Shown here one piece after another: positions 1-13,904 of a stretch of 64,000 bases of DNA. Position 1 is the stretch's first letter; each line of letters starts with the position of its first letter. The translations under genes were made by a program, and so were the position numbers. The notes beneath the pieces are model-generated. The model had not been told where the DNA came from. It was given only the letters and a program-made list of their open reading frames with translations, and ran no database searches. The DNA comes from Brachypodium distachyon (taxonomy: Eukaryota > Streptophyta > Magnoliopsida > Poales > Poaceae), in the NCBI RefSeq assembly GCF_000005505.3, contig NC_016132.3:23550501-23614500 (forward strand). Reading direction: 5' to 3'.

Positions 1-454
1 AATCTCAATTAGTGGCAACTTCATAGTGGGGACCGGGGACACGATTGAGCATGCACTTGCATGCATCGGCGCAGGCTCCGAGTGCCTGAGAATCGCATGC
101 AGCGCGCGAAGCCGACCGGCAGGCGCCCCGCAATCTAAAAGAGATGCGAAATAGAGCAAAATACAATATGATGATCAGAAAGATTTTCGATATAATTTTT
201 TTTGTTGAGTTAGAGGAAAGAAAAGAGGAGAGGGTTGTTCCATGATTCTGGACGCAAATTCTTCCTAAAATGAACGAACCTGCACAGTAAAATGCATCTA
301 AATACATATATCTGTATTTAGACAAAGTTGTGTCAATAACTATTAAGGGAGGAGTAACCAACTGCAACACGTGGTCCTATGAGACTGCAATGTGATCCTA
401 TTATTAATAAATTAGTACATTTTTATAGCCAACTACTATACTACGTGTTAGCTA

Positions 455-567
455 CTCACTCCGTTCCATAATTCTTGTCAAAATGTTACATGTATCTAGA
501 CATTTTTTAAGAATACATACATTCATTTTTTATCAAAATTGAGACAAAAATTATGAAACGGAAGAAG
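455..567. repeat. Small Stowaway-like MITE
   Basis: A roughly 113-bp palindromic element begins CTCACTCCGTTCCATAATTC and ends with the complementary GAATTATG-like arm and GGAAGAAG, flanked by TA on both sides. Near-identical relatives lie at 14327-14439 and 30584-30696 in this window. It sits about 270 bp upstream of the start codon of the transporter gene. The family name is from the TIR style; no database comparison was possible. Confidence 0.75.
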
Positions 568-710
568 TATATATTATATTAGCTAAAGATGGCATGGCAA
601 AATCTTGGCCAACAACATGCTAATCTATCAAGCTTAATCTTGCTCTTGGCGCACCGTGACAGCGGACGTCAGCGCTAGCTGACCCCCGCCACCGGGACAC
701 ACGGCCGGGG

Positions 711-718
711 CTATAAAT
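711..718 (+). promoter_or_regulatory. TATA box of the UMAMIT-like gene
   Basis: CTATAAATA lies about 120 bases before the ATG at 838, at the transition from an AT-rich region to a GC-rich leader. This is the expected position for a plant TATA box with a leader of roughly 90 bases. Confidence 0.75.
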
Positions 719-837
719 ACCTCCGCTCGCCACTCCCTCCTCAAGCGAGCCAGCTACCAATCAAGCACACCCCTGCCCGCTTCACTCCCTAGCCAGCTAG
801 CCAGCGTTATCTAGCAGGATCACCGAGCAATTAAGCA

Positions 838-2474
838 ATGGCGGTGCAGCCGCAGACGGAGGGGTCGTCGTGGATGCAGCGGTGCAAGCCGTACGTGGCG
901 ATGATCTCGCTGCAGTTCGGGTACGCCGGGATGAACGTGATCACCAAGGTGTCCCTGAACCACGGCATGAGCCACTACGTGCTCGTCGTCTACCGCCATG
1001 CCTTCGCCACGCTCTCCATCGCGCCCTTCGCGCTCTTCCTGGAGCGCCGCAACCACAAGGCCCGCCCTGCCATGTCCCTCTGGGTCTTCCTCCAGATCTT
1101 CGTCCTCGCCCTCCTCGGCCCCGTCATCGACCAGAACTTCTACTACGCCGGCCTCAAGTACACCTCCCCCACCTTCTCCTGCGCCATGAGCAACATGCTC
1201 CCCGCCATGACCTTCGTCCTCGCCGTTATCTTCAGGTTACAAACCTCGTACTTGCAAATTTTGTAGTACTCCTTCGGTTTCTAAATTCTTGTTGTGGTTT
1301 TAGTGATTCCAGTGGCATTGACGAGGAAGAGGACTTTTTTTTTTGGCAGGATGGAGAAGGTGAACCTGAAGAAGGCGAGGTGCGTGGCCAAGGTGGTGGG
1401 CACGCTGGTGACCGTGGCGGGCGCCATGCTCATGACGCTGTACAAGGGCCGCGCCGTGGAGATGATCTGGTCCAGCCACATGACCCACCTCCACGCGGGC
1501 CCGCACCAGGACGCCGCCGCCGCGGCCAAGGATTGGTTCAGGGGCTCCGTCTTCCTCATCATCGCCACCCTCGCCTGGGCCTCCCTCTTCATCCTCCAGG
1601 TTTGTTTTCCCATCATGCACACATCCCATGCTTCAGTTGTATTTACTCCCAAAAAATACTGGACTAACAATGATTCCTGCGTGTGCATGCAGGCCGCGAC
1701 GCTCAAGAGGTACAACGCGCCGCTGACCCTGACCACGCTCATCTGCTTCGTGGGCACCCTGCAGGCCATCGTGGTCACGTTGGCCATGGAGCACAAGGTG
1801 GACGTCTGGAAGATCGGCTTCGACATGAACCTCCTCGCCGCCGCCTACGCCGTCAGTCTCAGACTCTCGCCTCGCCAACCATACGTATAATTATCCTCTG
1901 TTTCCGTTTCCTTGATGCTGATTAAGATTGTTACGTGTGCAGGGTATCGTGACGTCGAGCATTGCCTACTACGTGCAAGGGCTGGTGATGCAGAGCCGGG
2001 GCCCCGTCTTCGCCTCGGCCTTCAGCCCGCTCATGATGATCGTGGTGGCCATCATGGGCTCCTTCATCCTTGCAGAGAACATCTACCTCGGAGGGTAAGT
2101 CAAGTGACGAAGATTATTCATTCGATCACCATGGCTCCAACTCCATGCATCCATGAGATAACAAGATCAGAGCAAGGCCCACATTAATTTAACTCTTGCT
2201 GTTAATTTTCAGGATCCTCGGGTCTGCCCTGATCGTCGCCGGCCTGTACTCGGTGCTCTGGGGTAAGCACAAGGAGAACGTGGAGAAGAAGGAGGCGGAG
2301 GCCATGGAGATCCCCGTGGCCATCAAGGGCGTAGAGTGCAACGGTAGGATCATGGACATCGTGGAGCTGGATGAGGTGCAGCTGGAGAAGGAGAAGGCCC
2401 AGGCGAATGGCAAGGCGGTCACTGTCTCGGTGACCGCCGGGGAAGCCCGGATGCAGCGCGAGGACGAGAATTAG
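838..2474 (+). CDS. WAT1-related / UMAMIT-type EamA transporter
   Basis: Five exons: 838-1235, 1350-1599, 1693-1851, 1943-2094 and 2213-2474. All introns are GT-AG and the phases agree, giving 406 aa. The protein is a multi-spanning membrane protein of the plant drug/metabolite transporter superfamily (nodulin MtN21/EamA), normally ten transmembrane helices in two EamA repeats. Family hallmarks are visible: QFGYAGMN in helix 1, VYRHAFA, GPVIDQNFYYAGLKYTSP and AMSNMLPA in the first repeat, and YVQGLVMQ..GPVF plus the last-helix AGLYSVLWGK in the second. After the last helix comes an acidic, lysine-rich cytosolic tail of about 65 residues. By memory it is closest to the Arabidopsis At5g07050/UMAMIT9 group rather than WAT1 itself. 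UMAMITs export amino acids, and some relatives move auxin; the substrate cannot be read from sequence. The ATG is the first in the leader after the TATA box at 711. Confidence 0.93.
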
Positions 2475-5400
2475 TTGATCAGTGAATCTTGCGTCATTTT
2501 ATCCTTATTCCGACCCAAATTTCTGGTATCCCCATGCATAATATGATGTTGTGGTGGAGAAGGTCTAGTGCTCTAAGCATGGTGGTAACAGTATAAGTGG
2601 TAAACTAGTGCTAAACTGGTAATATATTTTCTGAGGGAGAGTTTTGTAACCTCCCCCTTAGCTAAGCATGCAGAAGCTTTCAGTTTGGGACAGCCCTGTC
2701 TTATCTACATCTCTTGTATCATCTACCCCGGCCCTGCAAAAATTAATTATGTCATACGAACGAAAGTTATGCCTCATTTCTTCCAATCCTGTATCAACAA
2801 AGTGCTTGACCATGTCAGCCTATATCCTGCATGTTGTGGCTACAAACTTCTATCTTGCTAGTAGTGCACAAAGGAATCATATCTTTGAGCTCATATGATT
2901 GGGTGCAGGAGACAGGCAGCACTCCTGAAACTCTGAAAGAGCAAGAACATAGTACACCTACAAAGCGAATCTCTTTCTGCATTTTCCGTATCTTTTCATT
3001 TCTGATGGCACCTTTCATATTTTTATATTTGTGAACGCAATATCAATGTGCGTTTTCGCTACGTATCACTCAGATGCGGCGGTTGGCACACACCCATAAA
3101 TCCTCTTATTATTCAATAATAACTTTTGTCCCCGTTGCATCTTGAGAAATAAAGAAAAAAAATGCTTCCACCATCCATGTGTATATGCTATTAATTGGTG
3201 CATAGTGGTTCCAAGAAACCCTGTCTTAGTTAAGCATACTTCATTGCAACGATAGCCTTAAAGAATCAGGATTATATAACTAGTGATGGGAACTGGCCGG
3301 AGGGAGGAATAATTCCCCCGGAAAGCATGCAATCCTAGTTAGAGCGCACTTGGAGATTCAGTGTCAGCCCTAAACCAGCATGAATCTCTTTTTAACAGGA
3401 CTAAAGATTCCAACCGGGAGGTCCCATGTCCCAACTCCAAGTGCACCAGGGCGGTGGGCAAGTTGGTGCCATAAAGCACAGGGGCAGGAACCAAGATCAA
3501 TAACCTGAATTTGATGCCCCTGCCTGCCTGGCTGCCTCCTCCTCCATCTCCAAACAAAATTCTCATGCTCTGTCTTTTCCTGCTCTAAAATCCTGTGTAT
3601 AGCATGGGCATGGTGGACCTGGTCGATATATGCGTCGATTTGATGAGGTATCGTAGGTTCCCTCCCTGGCTTCCATTGCCTAGGGGGAATGTCAAGTAGC
3701 CGACGAGATGTGCCAATGCAAGTTAATGGACTCTGCATCACTCTCTACTTGGAAACTGGAACACGTTTCGAGCTGCAATTGTGCAAGGTGATGGGGTATC
3801 ACGCCTCAGTCCTCGGCTCTTATCGACATGCAGTATATCTGCGACTCTGCCTTTTCAGGCTGATCTTTTACAAAAGAACAAGAACAATGGTACAATGGCA
3901 AGTTTTTAGCCGTGTGTAACCGATATAGCATCTGGAAACTGCAATTCTGACTGATTAGCTACGTGAGTCGTCGTGAGATACGTTTCAAATTGCAATTCTG
4001 CCTCATTAGCTCTCAGCTAAGGCCTAAGAGAGCACAAAAGAGGGCACACTTGTCTACCTACTTAGCGTGTAAGATGCTTGCTCCAGTTGATTTCACGAGT
4101 AAACCATTAGTTGAGTCTGAGAACTTATCCTCTAATCAGGCAGTGGAGAAACAAATAAAGTACTCCCACCGAACATCTGTCAACATCTTGGGAATAACAG
4201 AAAAGCTATTCTATGTGTGGAGAAGCAATTCTTAGCATAAAGCCAACCACACTCACAAAATTGGTGTTTTTACACTCAGCCTACTCGCAATAATTCGCTT
4301 AATCTCAGCATTAGCTCCTAAAATACATGGAAATTCGCTTAACCTCAGAAGAATGGGAAAAGCAGGGGCAACAATGCTAGCAGAATATGGAGCATTGCAC
4401 AAGGTCGTAATCTTTACTAAGATAACCTGTTCCAACCAGAAAATGGCACGCCATGGGCATACAAATAAGGTCGGATCACGCAGATCGTGATGGATAAAGT
4501 CCAAACCATGTTACAACGGAGTAGCTCAAGTTGTAAATAAAAGATTCCCATAAACCCTTATCAACTTCTTCTTCTTCTTCTTCTGGAGAATTTGTTTTGT
4601 CTCTTGATGTCCTGAACTATCTGACATGTTAAACAGGATGTATGGCTTGTGTGCCATACCCTCCAACAAGGCTTCAGAGGTGGAATGCTTTTGATTCCAT
4701 CTACTATCAATGCATAGTATAGTACCACCCAGAGCCAGTAGATCGAATTCATAGATTAGCAGGTAAAAAAAAAATCCATAATGTAGATGACCAGGCAATA
4801 TTCAACCAAGGATACAAATAAACTGTCACAATTGGAGCTTTGTTCTACAGCCTTTAATAAAACACCTGATTTTTAACTCCAAGTAACATCGACTACTATA
4901 GAGACACTCGTGATTTAACTTTAACTAACCTGTAAAGTACTTTCAGTTGAGTGTTTGTCCATGGATTAACATCACCCCTGTCTTTAGAAAAGTCAGTAGT
5001 ATCGTTCAACTGTGTCGTCTTGTGAGGGAGTGAAGTAATTTCTTCCATCCCGAAGTTGAACTCTCCTGGCTGCTGCTGTGCTGCACATGCCACTATAATC
5101 TGTGAGAGCCAACTAGGATGTCACAACTTATACGTGTCTAGCAATAATTAACAATCATCAGAACAAGTGACAAGCCCCATCTTCATCTGAGCTTGAGGAT
5201 AATAACAAAGACCTAGCGATAATTAACATTGAATACTATTCTTGGTTTCAACTTTCAAGGTCGCATTTTATTAGGTTTCGCACTCAAGGTACAACACGAC
5301 TTTGATTGAAATGAAGACTAGATAACTGCTACTTCGGGATCAAATCTAGGGGGCTTATGTCACTGAATTCTTTAGCTGGAGATTCACTGTGACTTTACCT

Positions 5401-6160
5401 ATTGGATTAGCAACAAGGGAGGAACGGGGAAGGGGACAAGAAGCACCAAAGCTGCCTTTTGAATCAATGGAATGACCAGACAAGGCACACTGAAACAACT
5501 AGGGTAGTTGAGTGAGATCATTTGCAGAACACAGGTCATACTGAGCAGCGGCAACTAGAAATGAAGGTTGTGCACCATGGAAGAGAGTCAGGCCGTTCTG
5601 TGCACATAACGGCAAACCTCAAACTCGCTATGTTCTAGACAATTTGAGTAGTCCCCATATGTTTCAAAAAATTCCCAGCTGTTTATGATGTTGACTTTGA
5701 GTACAATATAGTCAGTCAAAGTTAAATCAAGCAAGCTCGAAATTAAAAAGGTGATAATTTCTAAGCATGAAAACTAGGTTTCTGGATAAGGCACAGGCTG
5801 CCAATCCTAGACTGGAAAAGCAAAAACTGCAGATTTTAGCAAAGAAAATCCAAAGATCAAAACCGCATAGTTATTCATCTGCAAGGTATGGGATATGGAT
5901 AATATTGGTACCCTGCAGACGCTGAATACAGCAAACAACGCAGGAGTTCTCATACTACCACTTCTCACCAAACAAAAGAAAGCAGAGAGAAATGTGCAGT
6001 ACTATTTTGGGAAGGTTTCAAGTCTTGAAGGTTTTGCATCCAAAGTATAATCACCAAATCATTCAAGCATTAGCAAGCAGTTAATCTGTATGAGATTAGG
6101 CATATGGAAGGTAAAGCTAGGGTACGGGCTTCAGGCCCCAACTTGCAGGAGATGACATTT
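2475..6160. other. Intergenic region, no gene recognised
   Basis: This convergent interval lies between the 3' ends of the transporter (+) and the MAP65 gene (-). It must contain both 3'UTRs. The open frames here (for example 3370-3741 and 3963-4235) are short, lack recognisable motifs and have no splice context, so I do not call them. A short CTT run occurs near 4565-4581. Confidence 0.5.
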
Positions 6161-9100
6161 TCACAGGGAAGAATTGTCTGAGCAATCCTTGGTAATGGCA
6201 ACATAGTTTGCTGGTATAGAAGCAGCTGTCTTGCCGGCATCCTTCATTTTTCCAGAAGACAAGCCTCCCTTGCGTGACATTGGCGTAGAGACACGACGGC
6301 TGTTAGGAGTTCCACCAATGATGTTGACGTTAGAACTCTGCCCAAGTGGCTTCCTTGCTGAAACCGGCCGCATGGGACTTGGTTTCGCTCCATATGTTGC
6401 ACCTTGTTCTGCGGCAAACTGTTCCTGAAGTTTCTTAAGTTCCTGAAAATGGTTGACATTCAGCAATCCATTAGACTGGAAACGTACAGCAAGCACATCT
6501 CCTTATATGGTAAGGATACGCATCCTAACTCACCTTCCAACTATCCAAATTAGTGACGTGGAGAATAAAACAAAATATTTAACATATGACGTTTCAATGA
6601 GAATAGCTAATAGGCAATTTTAAACTAGCTCAACCAGATAATAGCTCAACTATTCCATTCTAGACCATTTCTATTCTTGGAACTGGGCAGGATTTCCATA
6701 CATCTCCAGAAAGCTTAGCCTGCTAACATGGTACACTACACTGACCAGACACAGTGATGATTGTGACAAGGATTGAGTGTAACACGAGAAAATATGAACC
6801 AACCCGTGATCGACGTTTTTCCTCGTCCTTTTGTTGTCTTTCCGAGGTGTATTCTTCTAAGCTATGCAGCAGCCTCGTCTGTAATGAGTACACTAAATGC
6901 AATTAAGATGAAGTTGACACAGATTAACCTATTCATTTGAAAAGAGCATTGAGTAAAAGGAACATGCCTTATCATACATAAACTGTATGCCCTTCTCCTT
7001 TTCCCAAGCTTTAATTTTAGCAGTCAAATTCTCAAGCAGAGCTATATGATTAAAAAAATATTGGAGTTGAGAAACTTATGTTGTAGACATCAAAGCTCAA
7101 CATTTGTAGTATTTTAATGATCGGAGCTCATCCAAACATTAGATATATCAAGTATAAAGACACACGAAAATATACAGTCTTACATGGAATTTTGCTGACC
7201 AATATCCTTGCTTTCTCCGCGCGCTTGAGATTTACGTGAGCTCCTCGACCAGCATTATAGCGATTTTGATCCTGAAATGGAAACCATATCATTGGTATAT
7301 GGCATACGCAGCATTTTAATACTTCAACTGAAGATAATTGGCCAGTCAATTAAGCACTTGAACAAGTATAGAGTAGCATCTAAGGATAAAGGAAAATCTC
7401 AAGTTACCCTCTCATATTCACCAAGCCAGCCCTCCTCTTCAGATGCTGATGTCCATTTTTCCACTTTTTCTAGAATATCCTTTCTGCTTAGAGCAAGCTC
7501 TCTTGCTTCTGTAATTCTATCATCCATACCTGTAAGCAGCTCTGAGAGATCTGCTCTGCCTACAACACAAAGTATATCCATTATTAGATCCAACAGATAG
7601 CAATAAAAAACCACAAGGAATACTAAGTGGAAATGATGAAACGTGACTCCTAACATTCCATCTAGGGTCAGTTAAATTAGGCAAGAATCGAGTACTTTTG
7701 CATTATGGAGATTACGACAGGAGCAAAGAGCCTGTATCATAATTGCTGACACGAAATATGATTAGTGGTATAATACACTTAGGAGCATGGCAAACCAGGA
7801 TTCATGTCAGTGGTATTTCAGAAAATGTTAGTGTTCAAGTATTTCAAATGTAAAAAAATCCACAAAGACACATGATGCAGAAATAGTACTACACCATTTA
7901 CTTTTACAATTAACACTGTCCTTATTTTATGCTAGATGCTAGATTTTGTACGAACATTTTGGTAGATCCATTTGATGATTAAATCCAGCGATTTCTAAAG
8001 ATCTGTTTCACAGTTATTAAAAGTTTAGTTAGTGACTTACTGTTTCAGTCTAGAGCTTCCATGCTCGGTTGTTCACATCCTCTTGAGCTAACTTAGTAAT
8101 AATAATATGCAGACTACAACTAGGTAATCATGGTGGCACAATTGTCAAGAACAAAATAGGCTATTATTGTGGATGTGCGAGTCAAAATTCATGGATGTGC
8201 AAGTCAAAAGGAACAGAATTGTGTGCCCCAATTGTAAAAACTGTGACTCATGTGTAAGCACTTATCATAGAACACTTGCTCGAAAAGCCTTATGTAAGAA
8301 GAAAAAAAGAAATCATTTAGTGGATAGTGCATTATATATTAAAAAAACCAGCATTTTTCAACGGAACAGCAATTTCCTCCTCCAACCATCCAATAGTACG
8401 TACTTTATACCTATACCATTTTGATATCAAGATTGGTCTGTTGAGTATTTCAAGGGTAGACTAGATGAAAAAATATCAAAAAAGTTGTAGAACCTTCTTT
8501 GAGATTCGTTCACAGATTTCGAGATGAGACAGAAATGACAACATTAAACAAAAATGAAGCACCAACTAAATTTCACATCAGGCATTATTTAGTGAAAAAA
8601 GAAGCACAATACAAGATAAAACTATGTATAACAATTTCAGTTGTAAAATATTCAGGAGGAAAGGCAAGGGAGAACCAGAATCAATAAGATCAGCGAGAAG
8701 CCGCCACTCATGATCACTGTCCATATGCATGTGAACACTTTTGTAGATTTCTTCAAGCTCAGTCATTTTCTTTAGGACAAGCTCTTTCATTTTGCTAGCT
8801 TTCAAGTGCTTCAGTCTCTTAACCTCAACCTCTACCTACACAACAGGGGAAAAGATTTACATGACAATTGATATTAGCTTTAATGGCAGTTCAAAGAAAA
8901 CAAAAGAACACAATCAATTGTAACCTTCTCAATAAGGTCATGCGCAAGGCATCCTTGGGGCATCACTGTATTGGGTGAGACTGAAATCAAAGAGGTAACA
9001 TGATCAAAGCATTTTTGCTCATCAATTGGTGTGTCCATGAGATTCCACAACTCAATAAGTGTGCTTCCAAGATCTTGTAGCTGCAAGAGATAATGCAAAT

Positions 9101-11035
9101 TTCAACAGTATGGGTCATTAGTACAAATAAGTACGAAATAAAAATCAGAGTCGTAAGTAATTTGTATGGTAAGAGCGGCAAGTACTGCCAGGGGGAAAAA
9201 ACATGCTAACCATACACTGTCTAGAAATAAAGTAAAGGGTGACGTGAGGAAAATGTGATAGTACATAAAGGTAAGAAATAGGATGGGAATTATAGTATGA
9301 TTATTTGAAGAACTATGTGCACAGTCTAACAAAGAAATAGTAAACCATGCCTGCAGTGTACAGGGATCATAATGGAGTTGCACAAGGCACAGTTTAGTAA
9401 AATTTCAGAATATGCTTTATTAAGTGGAATCAAATTATAAGGTCAACTACTCGACTTTAATGCCTGGCATACTGAAGATCAAACAGTCGAAGAATATGCA
9501 CCAAGGTTAACACATTGTACTAAGAAACATGCAGGACCATGCTTGGACTAACTTGAATAACAAATGTCAATACCTTCCGGAGCCTCTGCTTCTTTTCTTG
9601 ATTTAGTGCGTGAACTTTTCCTGCAAGACTGTCAAGTGTGCAATCACTTATACTCATAGATTTGGTTTTTCCCAACTCAACAAAGCTGGGATGAACTTCG
9701 TATAATGTCTTCTTAAGATCTAGAGACATCATGCTGCACATTTCATTAATACACTTGATCTGGAAATCAATCTTTTGCAGCCTGAGATTCTGAAAACATA
9801 AGTACAAATAATTAGGTGTGATAGTTCAAGGATTCTGGAAAGGACAGGTTTATAGCAGGTACCCAACCTTTTCTGTCTGGAGCTCGGTAAGCTGGGTCTT
9901 CAATTCCGTTAGTCTTCTTATTGACAGATTGGTCTCATCCACCAAAGGAGCTGCAGGATCCCCGTGATCAGTAGTTCCTGAAATTTCAGCTTCTAGACGA
10001 AATATACGCAGCTGAACAGTCAAAAATTCATTTACGCGCTCATCCCTCCTCATTCTCAAATCGTCCAGAACTGGCTCTACTTTTGCAAGTTGCTCCATTA
10101 ATGTACCCCCAAGCTTCTCTATCTGTACAAACAAAGAGTATTGAGCAAAAGAGTAACACATAAGCTCATGGTAAAGAAGCAGGGAATGGAACATGAGAGC
10201 AATTCACAGACCCTAGAAAAGGATTCACGCTCTCCAAGGGCAGAAAGGATCCTATCTATGTCAGCTTCGCCCAAAGACATCGTTTGAAGTAGGTCTGCCT
10301 TTTGCTTTCTAGTTTCTTCCACTTTCGTCCTGTAAACATTCAGGCAGTCCTCCTCCAGTTGCAGTATCATCTTATCTCTTTCCAGTTCATCCTGGCCAAT
10401 TTCTCCCCACAGTTCCTGGATCAAAAAAAGAAATCTTAAGAGTGCATCAAAAGGTTGTGCACAAAGCAATTCCCACCAAATGTTATGCAGAAAGAAACAA
10501 AGGAACATGAAAAACCGGGCACTTGACAATGCACACCAGTAGATATTGAGACAGACATGAATGAGGGAAACACCAAAGAAATGAAATTTCGGAACCGAGT
10601 TCGAAACAAAGGAGCACTATAAACATGATCCCTTGCCAAGAAAGCATCACGAAACACAAAATCGACCCCCAATCCCAGCACGCCCTAAAAATCCAACACT
10701 ACGAATCATAAAATAAGACAATCGGAGTCCGATCCCCACACAGCCGTACGTATGAACGCCAACACGAGCCCATCCATTTCAGACAAGGGGAAAAGAACCC
10801 AATTTCCTTCCGCATCAAGAACCACCATAGCCACTATTGCCGTCAAACGGCGCAACATCATGGACGAGCCAAAACCAAGATCCAGTCGACCCTTCCCCAG
10901 GAAACAAAACTTGCACCAAGATACTAGCGCCCAAGAAATGGAATCACAGGAGACGCGGAATCGGACCTGCAGTTCTTGGAGAAAGGAGCCGCAGGAGGCG
11001 CGCGTGGGCGGCGGCGGCGACGGCGGAGTCGCCAT
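6161..11035 (-). CDS. MAP65-family microtubule-associated protein
   Basis: Eleven exons on the minus strand: 11035-10967, 10415-10212, 10122-9868, 9789-9574, 9080-8925, 8835-8676, 7559-7408, 7271-7184, 7041-6968, 6878-6804 and 6442-6161. All phases agree, for 576 aa, usual for the family (about 550-700). The protein belongs to the MAP65/Ase1/PRC1 family of antiparallel microtubule bundlers acting in cortical arrays, spindle midzone and phragmoplast. Evidence: a short Pro-rich N-terminus leading into SFLQELQ and ELWGEIGQ; a long coiled-coil rod (exons 2-6) with ELEEDCL- and [12 protein letters not shown] heptads; the conserved microtubule-binding block with [28 protein letters not shown] and AWEKEKG; then a basic Ser/Pro/Arg-rich tail ([19 protein letters not shown]) typical of Cdk/MAPK-regulated, divergent C-termini. 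The intron after residue YDK (7041-6968 exon) starts with GC, not GT. A telomere-box-like motif lies in the leader near 11099. The isoform number was not assigned. Confidence 0.93.
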
Positions 11036-13904
11036 GAACGAGGGGGGCGGGACGATCGAAAGGGCTCAGATTTAGGAGTGTTTTGCGCTGCTCCCTCGCC
11101 TAGGGTTAATAGACAGCGGGGGGAGGGATTTGAAAGGGGGAGAGCGGGAGCAGAAAGGGAAGGGAAGTGTGGAGACGAGACAAAGAGAGGAGGAAGGGGG
11201 TAGGTTATTATTGCCGGAGGGAGAGATGGGGGATTTGATTTCAAAACCGGCTGCGGCGTTCTCGCCGACTTTGCTGGGCCGTGATTGAAAACGGTGGGGT
11301 TTCTAGCCTCTAGCCTAGGTAGAAAATGCAGCAGCCAGCAGCCGCCTATGCCCACTCAAATTGCTTGATCCGAGCAGATGTAGTTCAAATTTTCCTACTT
11401 TTGGGGGCCTCTTTTGTTAAATTAACTATACAGTTTTTTGTTTTTCACAGGAATATTCCAAAAGTGGACACGTTCTCGAAAAAAAATAATTTCTCATTTC
11501 AAGATGAAGTGAAAGTAAAATGTGCGTGTAAAACTATGGGAAAACAATTTTACATGCCAAATGGGTGGTTTCTCAAATAATTAGATATTGGGCATTCGTC
11601 CGTGTGGTTCTGATTACGTGACGGGTTTCGTAAAGCACGGCCCGGCCCCGAGGCTAAGGAGGCAACTGGAATGCCAATTATGTCCCACTTCTAGTTCAAC
11701 AGGGACTTGCTAGTTCGAAATTTTGATCAAAACTAGACACAAGATGAATTTGGCCCTTTAGTGGACATTCTTACTATCTAAAATAACCGTTTTTAGATAG
11801 TAGTAAGAATGATATTGTATACCTGGTATCCAAAAAAAATGTTTGTATTACTTTCGAGCTGAAAAGTGAAGACTGGGCCTGACCTGGGACACTAGGCATG
11901 GTCCGGGACACGCATGCCCAGATATAATGTAAGGAAACAAGTTAGTGCTTAACTTTTGCTTTTACATAGAGCTTTTTTTTTTCCGATGCTCAAAAATGTT
12001 CTGTTCTCGGTGAAAATTTATGTCAATATAAAAGAAAATATGAACATTTACTTGTGTGTCTTTTTCAAAAACAATAGCAAATTTAACCCCTTTATTTACA
12101 TATTGATTGTTGATTCCATAAGGTACATTTCATGCTAAGCGTACATACTCCCTAGGAACTGTTTCTTTCTCTTTCTCAGCCCACACAGAGTACATTGTAT
12201 CTGTTAGCCTTCGTACACTAATGCTCCCTCCATCCGGAAATAAGATTTCCGGACGGAAAAGTAGTTGTTTAGAGGCAAACCTTCCAATGGGTTGTACTCC
12301 CCAAGAAAAGTTTCGTTCTCTTTGGGTTGTTGTTGTGGGCTATTAGGCTGGTTGTGGTGGCAGAACTGGCATACAACCATTAGGTTCAAATGAACCCAAT
12401 GGAATCAAACAAATGCTTCAGTAGTTCAGTTTTTGTCTTGCTCATTTAATGAAGATTTGCAGTATAAACAAGGATGAACCCAACAATCTCTAACTTCGCC
12501 ACTGGTTGTGCTGGGAAAACCGTTGCGCTAGGGAAGTGGCTACATCAAACGATGGTCATTTGGTGACACACCCGTGGAGTGACTATTAATTGAGAAAATG
12601 TCTGATATGCCCCTAGGATGATAAGACCACTTTAACTATCTGATTGTTAGTTTTAGTGACAATTTGAGTAAGAATGAATGATTCCGCATATATAAAAATA
12701 TATTTTTATAATATTCAGAATACTAATACAAAATATATTTTATAATATTTGAAATACTAACTAACATTATTATATGCATATCTTGCACAAGTCTACACAC
12801 ACGTCGCACATGCGCGTGGGATTATTTGAAGTCCTAGAAGTACCTTTTACAGGTGTTTTCACCCATATAACTAAAAGCAGCTTTCGGCTTTGGTTAGCCA
12901 ACAGATCCAAATTTATTATTTGTTTGGGCTTTGGCCTTTTTTTCATGAAAAGCCGCTCTAGAACCCCAAACGAACAAAACCATATAATGATATTTTGCTA
13001 AATATTTATCTGCATAAATTTATTGTCTGTATAATGCAACGCACAAGCACTGTATTACCATAAATTGAGTTTTTTTACAACATCCCCTAGAAGTATTTTG
13101 CTATGTCATTTGCCTTGATATTGTGTGTGTTTTTGAGAAAACACAGATGTTTTGCATCCCGATGCATTGATAGAAAAAGAATTATGTACAGAATCATAGA
13201 GGGCCACACCTGAATTACAGCACGACGCGCCTAATTAGGGTTCACTGTCAGCAACACTCTGAGGCTTGGTATCGTGTTCATATTGTCATATTGAATGATC
13301 CCGGTCGATATAATGCACATAAGTCTAGTTTCTGGTTGTGTTGGCTCAATGGCTTTATAGCAATAAGCGGCGATTTCTATCCCCTTGATCATGTTCCAGA
13401 TCTGATGTAGAGACAAGTTATGTTTGTCATTCCCTTCATAACTTCTTAGGAAGAACCGATCCCGATTCGTTGGGTGTCTGAAGAACCCAGTTATTTGGTG
13501 TCAATGTGTCAGGTGTGCAGGTGTTTATAGGGTCGATATATGCATTACATGTTCTAGTGTTTTATTTGTCTGTAGTCTTTTATTTATAACAATTCCTCTT
13601 AATCTCGTGCTAAGAAAATAAGTTTAGTGCGCCCTGATTCGGAACACCAAACCACTCCTTATTTCGGTTCACGAATGAACAACAAATGCAGGTAAATGCC
13701 ATATGTACATACAAGAAGATGAAGAGTACGAGATATACAGAGTCCAACGTGTTGAAAGAAATATACAGGATCGACATCTCAAAGGCTCAAAGTAGGTCTG
13801 CTTAATAGTATATTACTATGTAGATGCCATTTACTCACAGAAACTTTGCACATGAGAAGGAAACTACTAGCATTCCTCAAGTTCATAGGTTGCTGACACC
13901 TAGA
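11036..13904. other. Divergence region with no gene recognised
   Basis: The first 200 bases (to about 11240) are the GC- and purine-rich leader/promoter of the MAP65 gene, including CCTAGGGTTAA near 11098. The rest is AT-rich. It contains a short perfect hairpin (11766-11811) and one half of a CTCCCTCC-type MITE with an internal dyad (TCCGGAAAT/ATTTCCGGA) near 12224-12258. I see no coding gene. Confidence 0.5.
11766..11811. repeat. Short inverted repeat (hairpin)
   Basis: CATTCTTACTATCTAAAA is followed after a short loop by its complement TTTTTAGATAGTAGTAAGAATG, with one 3-base bulge. The stem is about 19 bp. It may be a tiny MITE remnant; no other copy was noticed in the window. Confidence 0.7.

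Larger units (their letters stand above)
1..837. other. Upstream region of the UMAMIT-like gene
   Basis: This stretch holds no supported gene. It carries a small MITE (455-567) and, near its right end, a TATA box followed by a GC-rich, pyrimidine-rich leader that runs into the ATG at 838. The first 400 bases show nothing I recognise. Confidence 0.6.

Noticed and set aside
870..1667. 265-aa open frame in +3 frame rich in Arg/Pro
   Set aside because: It is the out-of-frame shadow of the transporter exons and runs through its introns.
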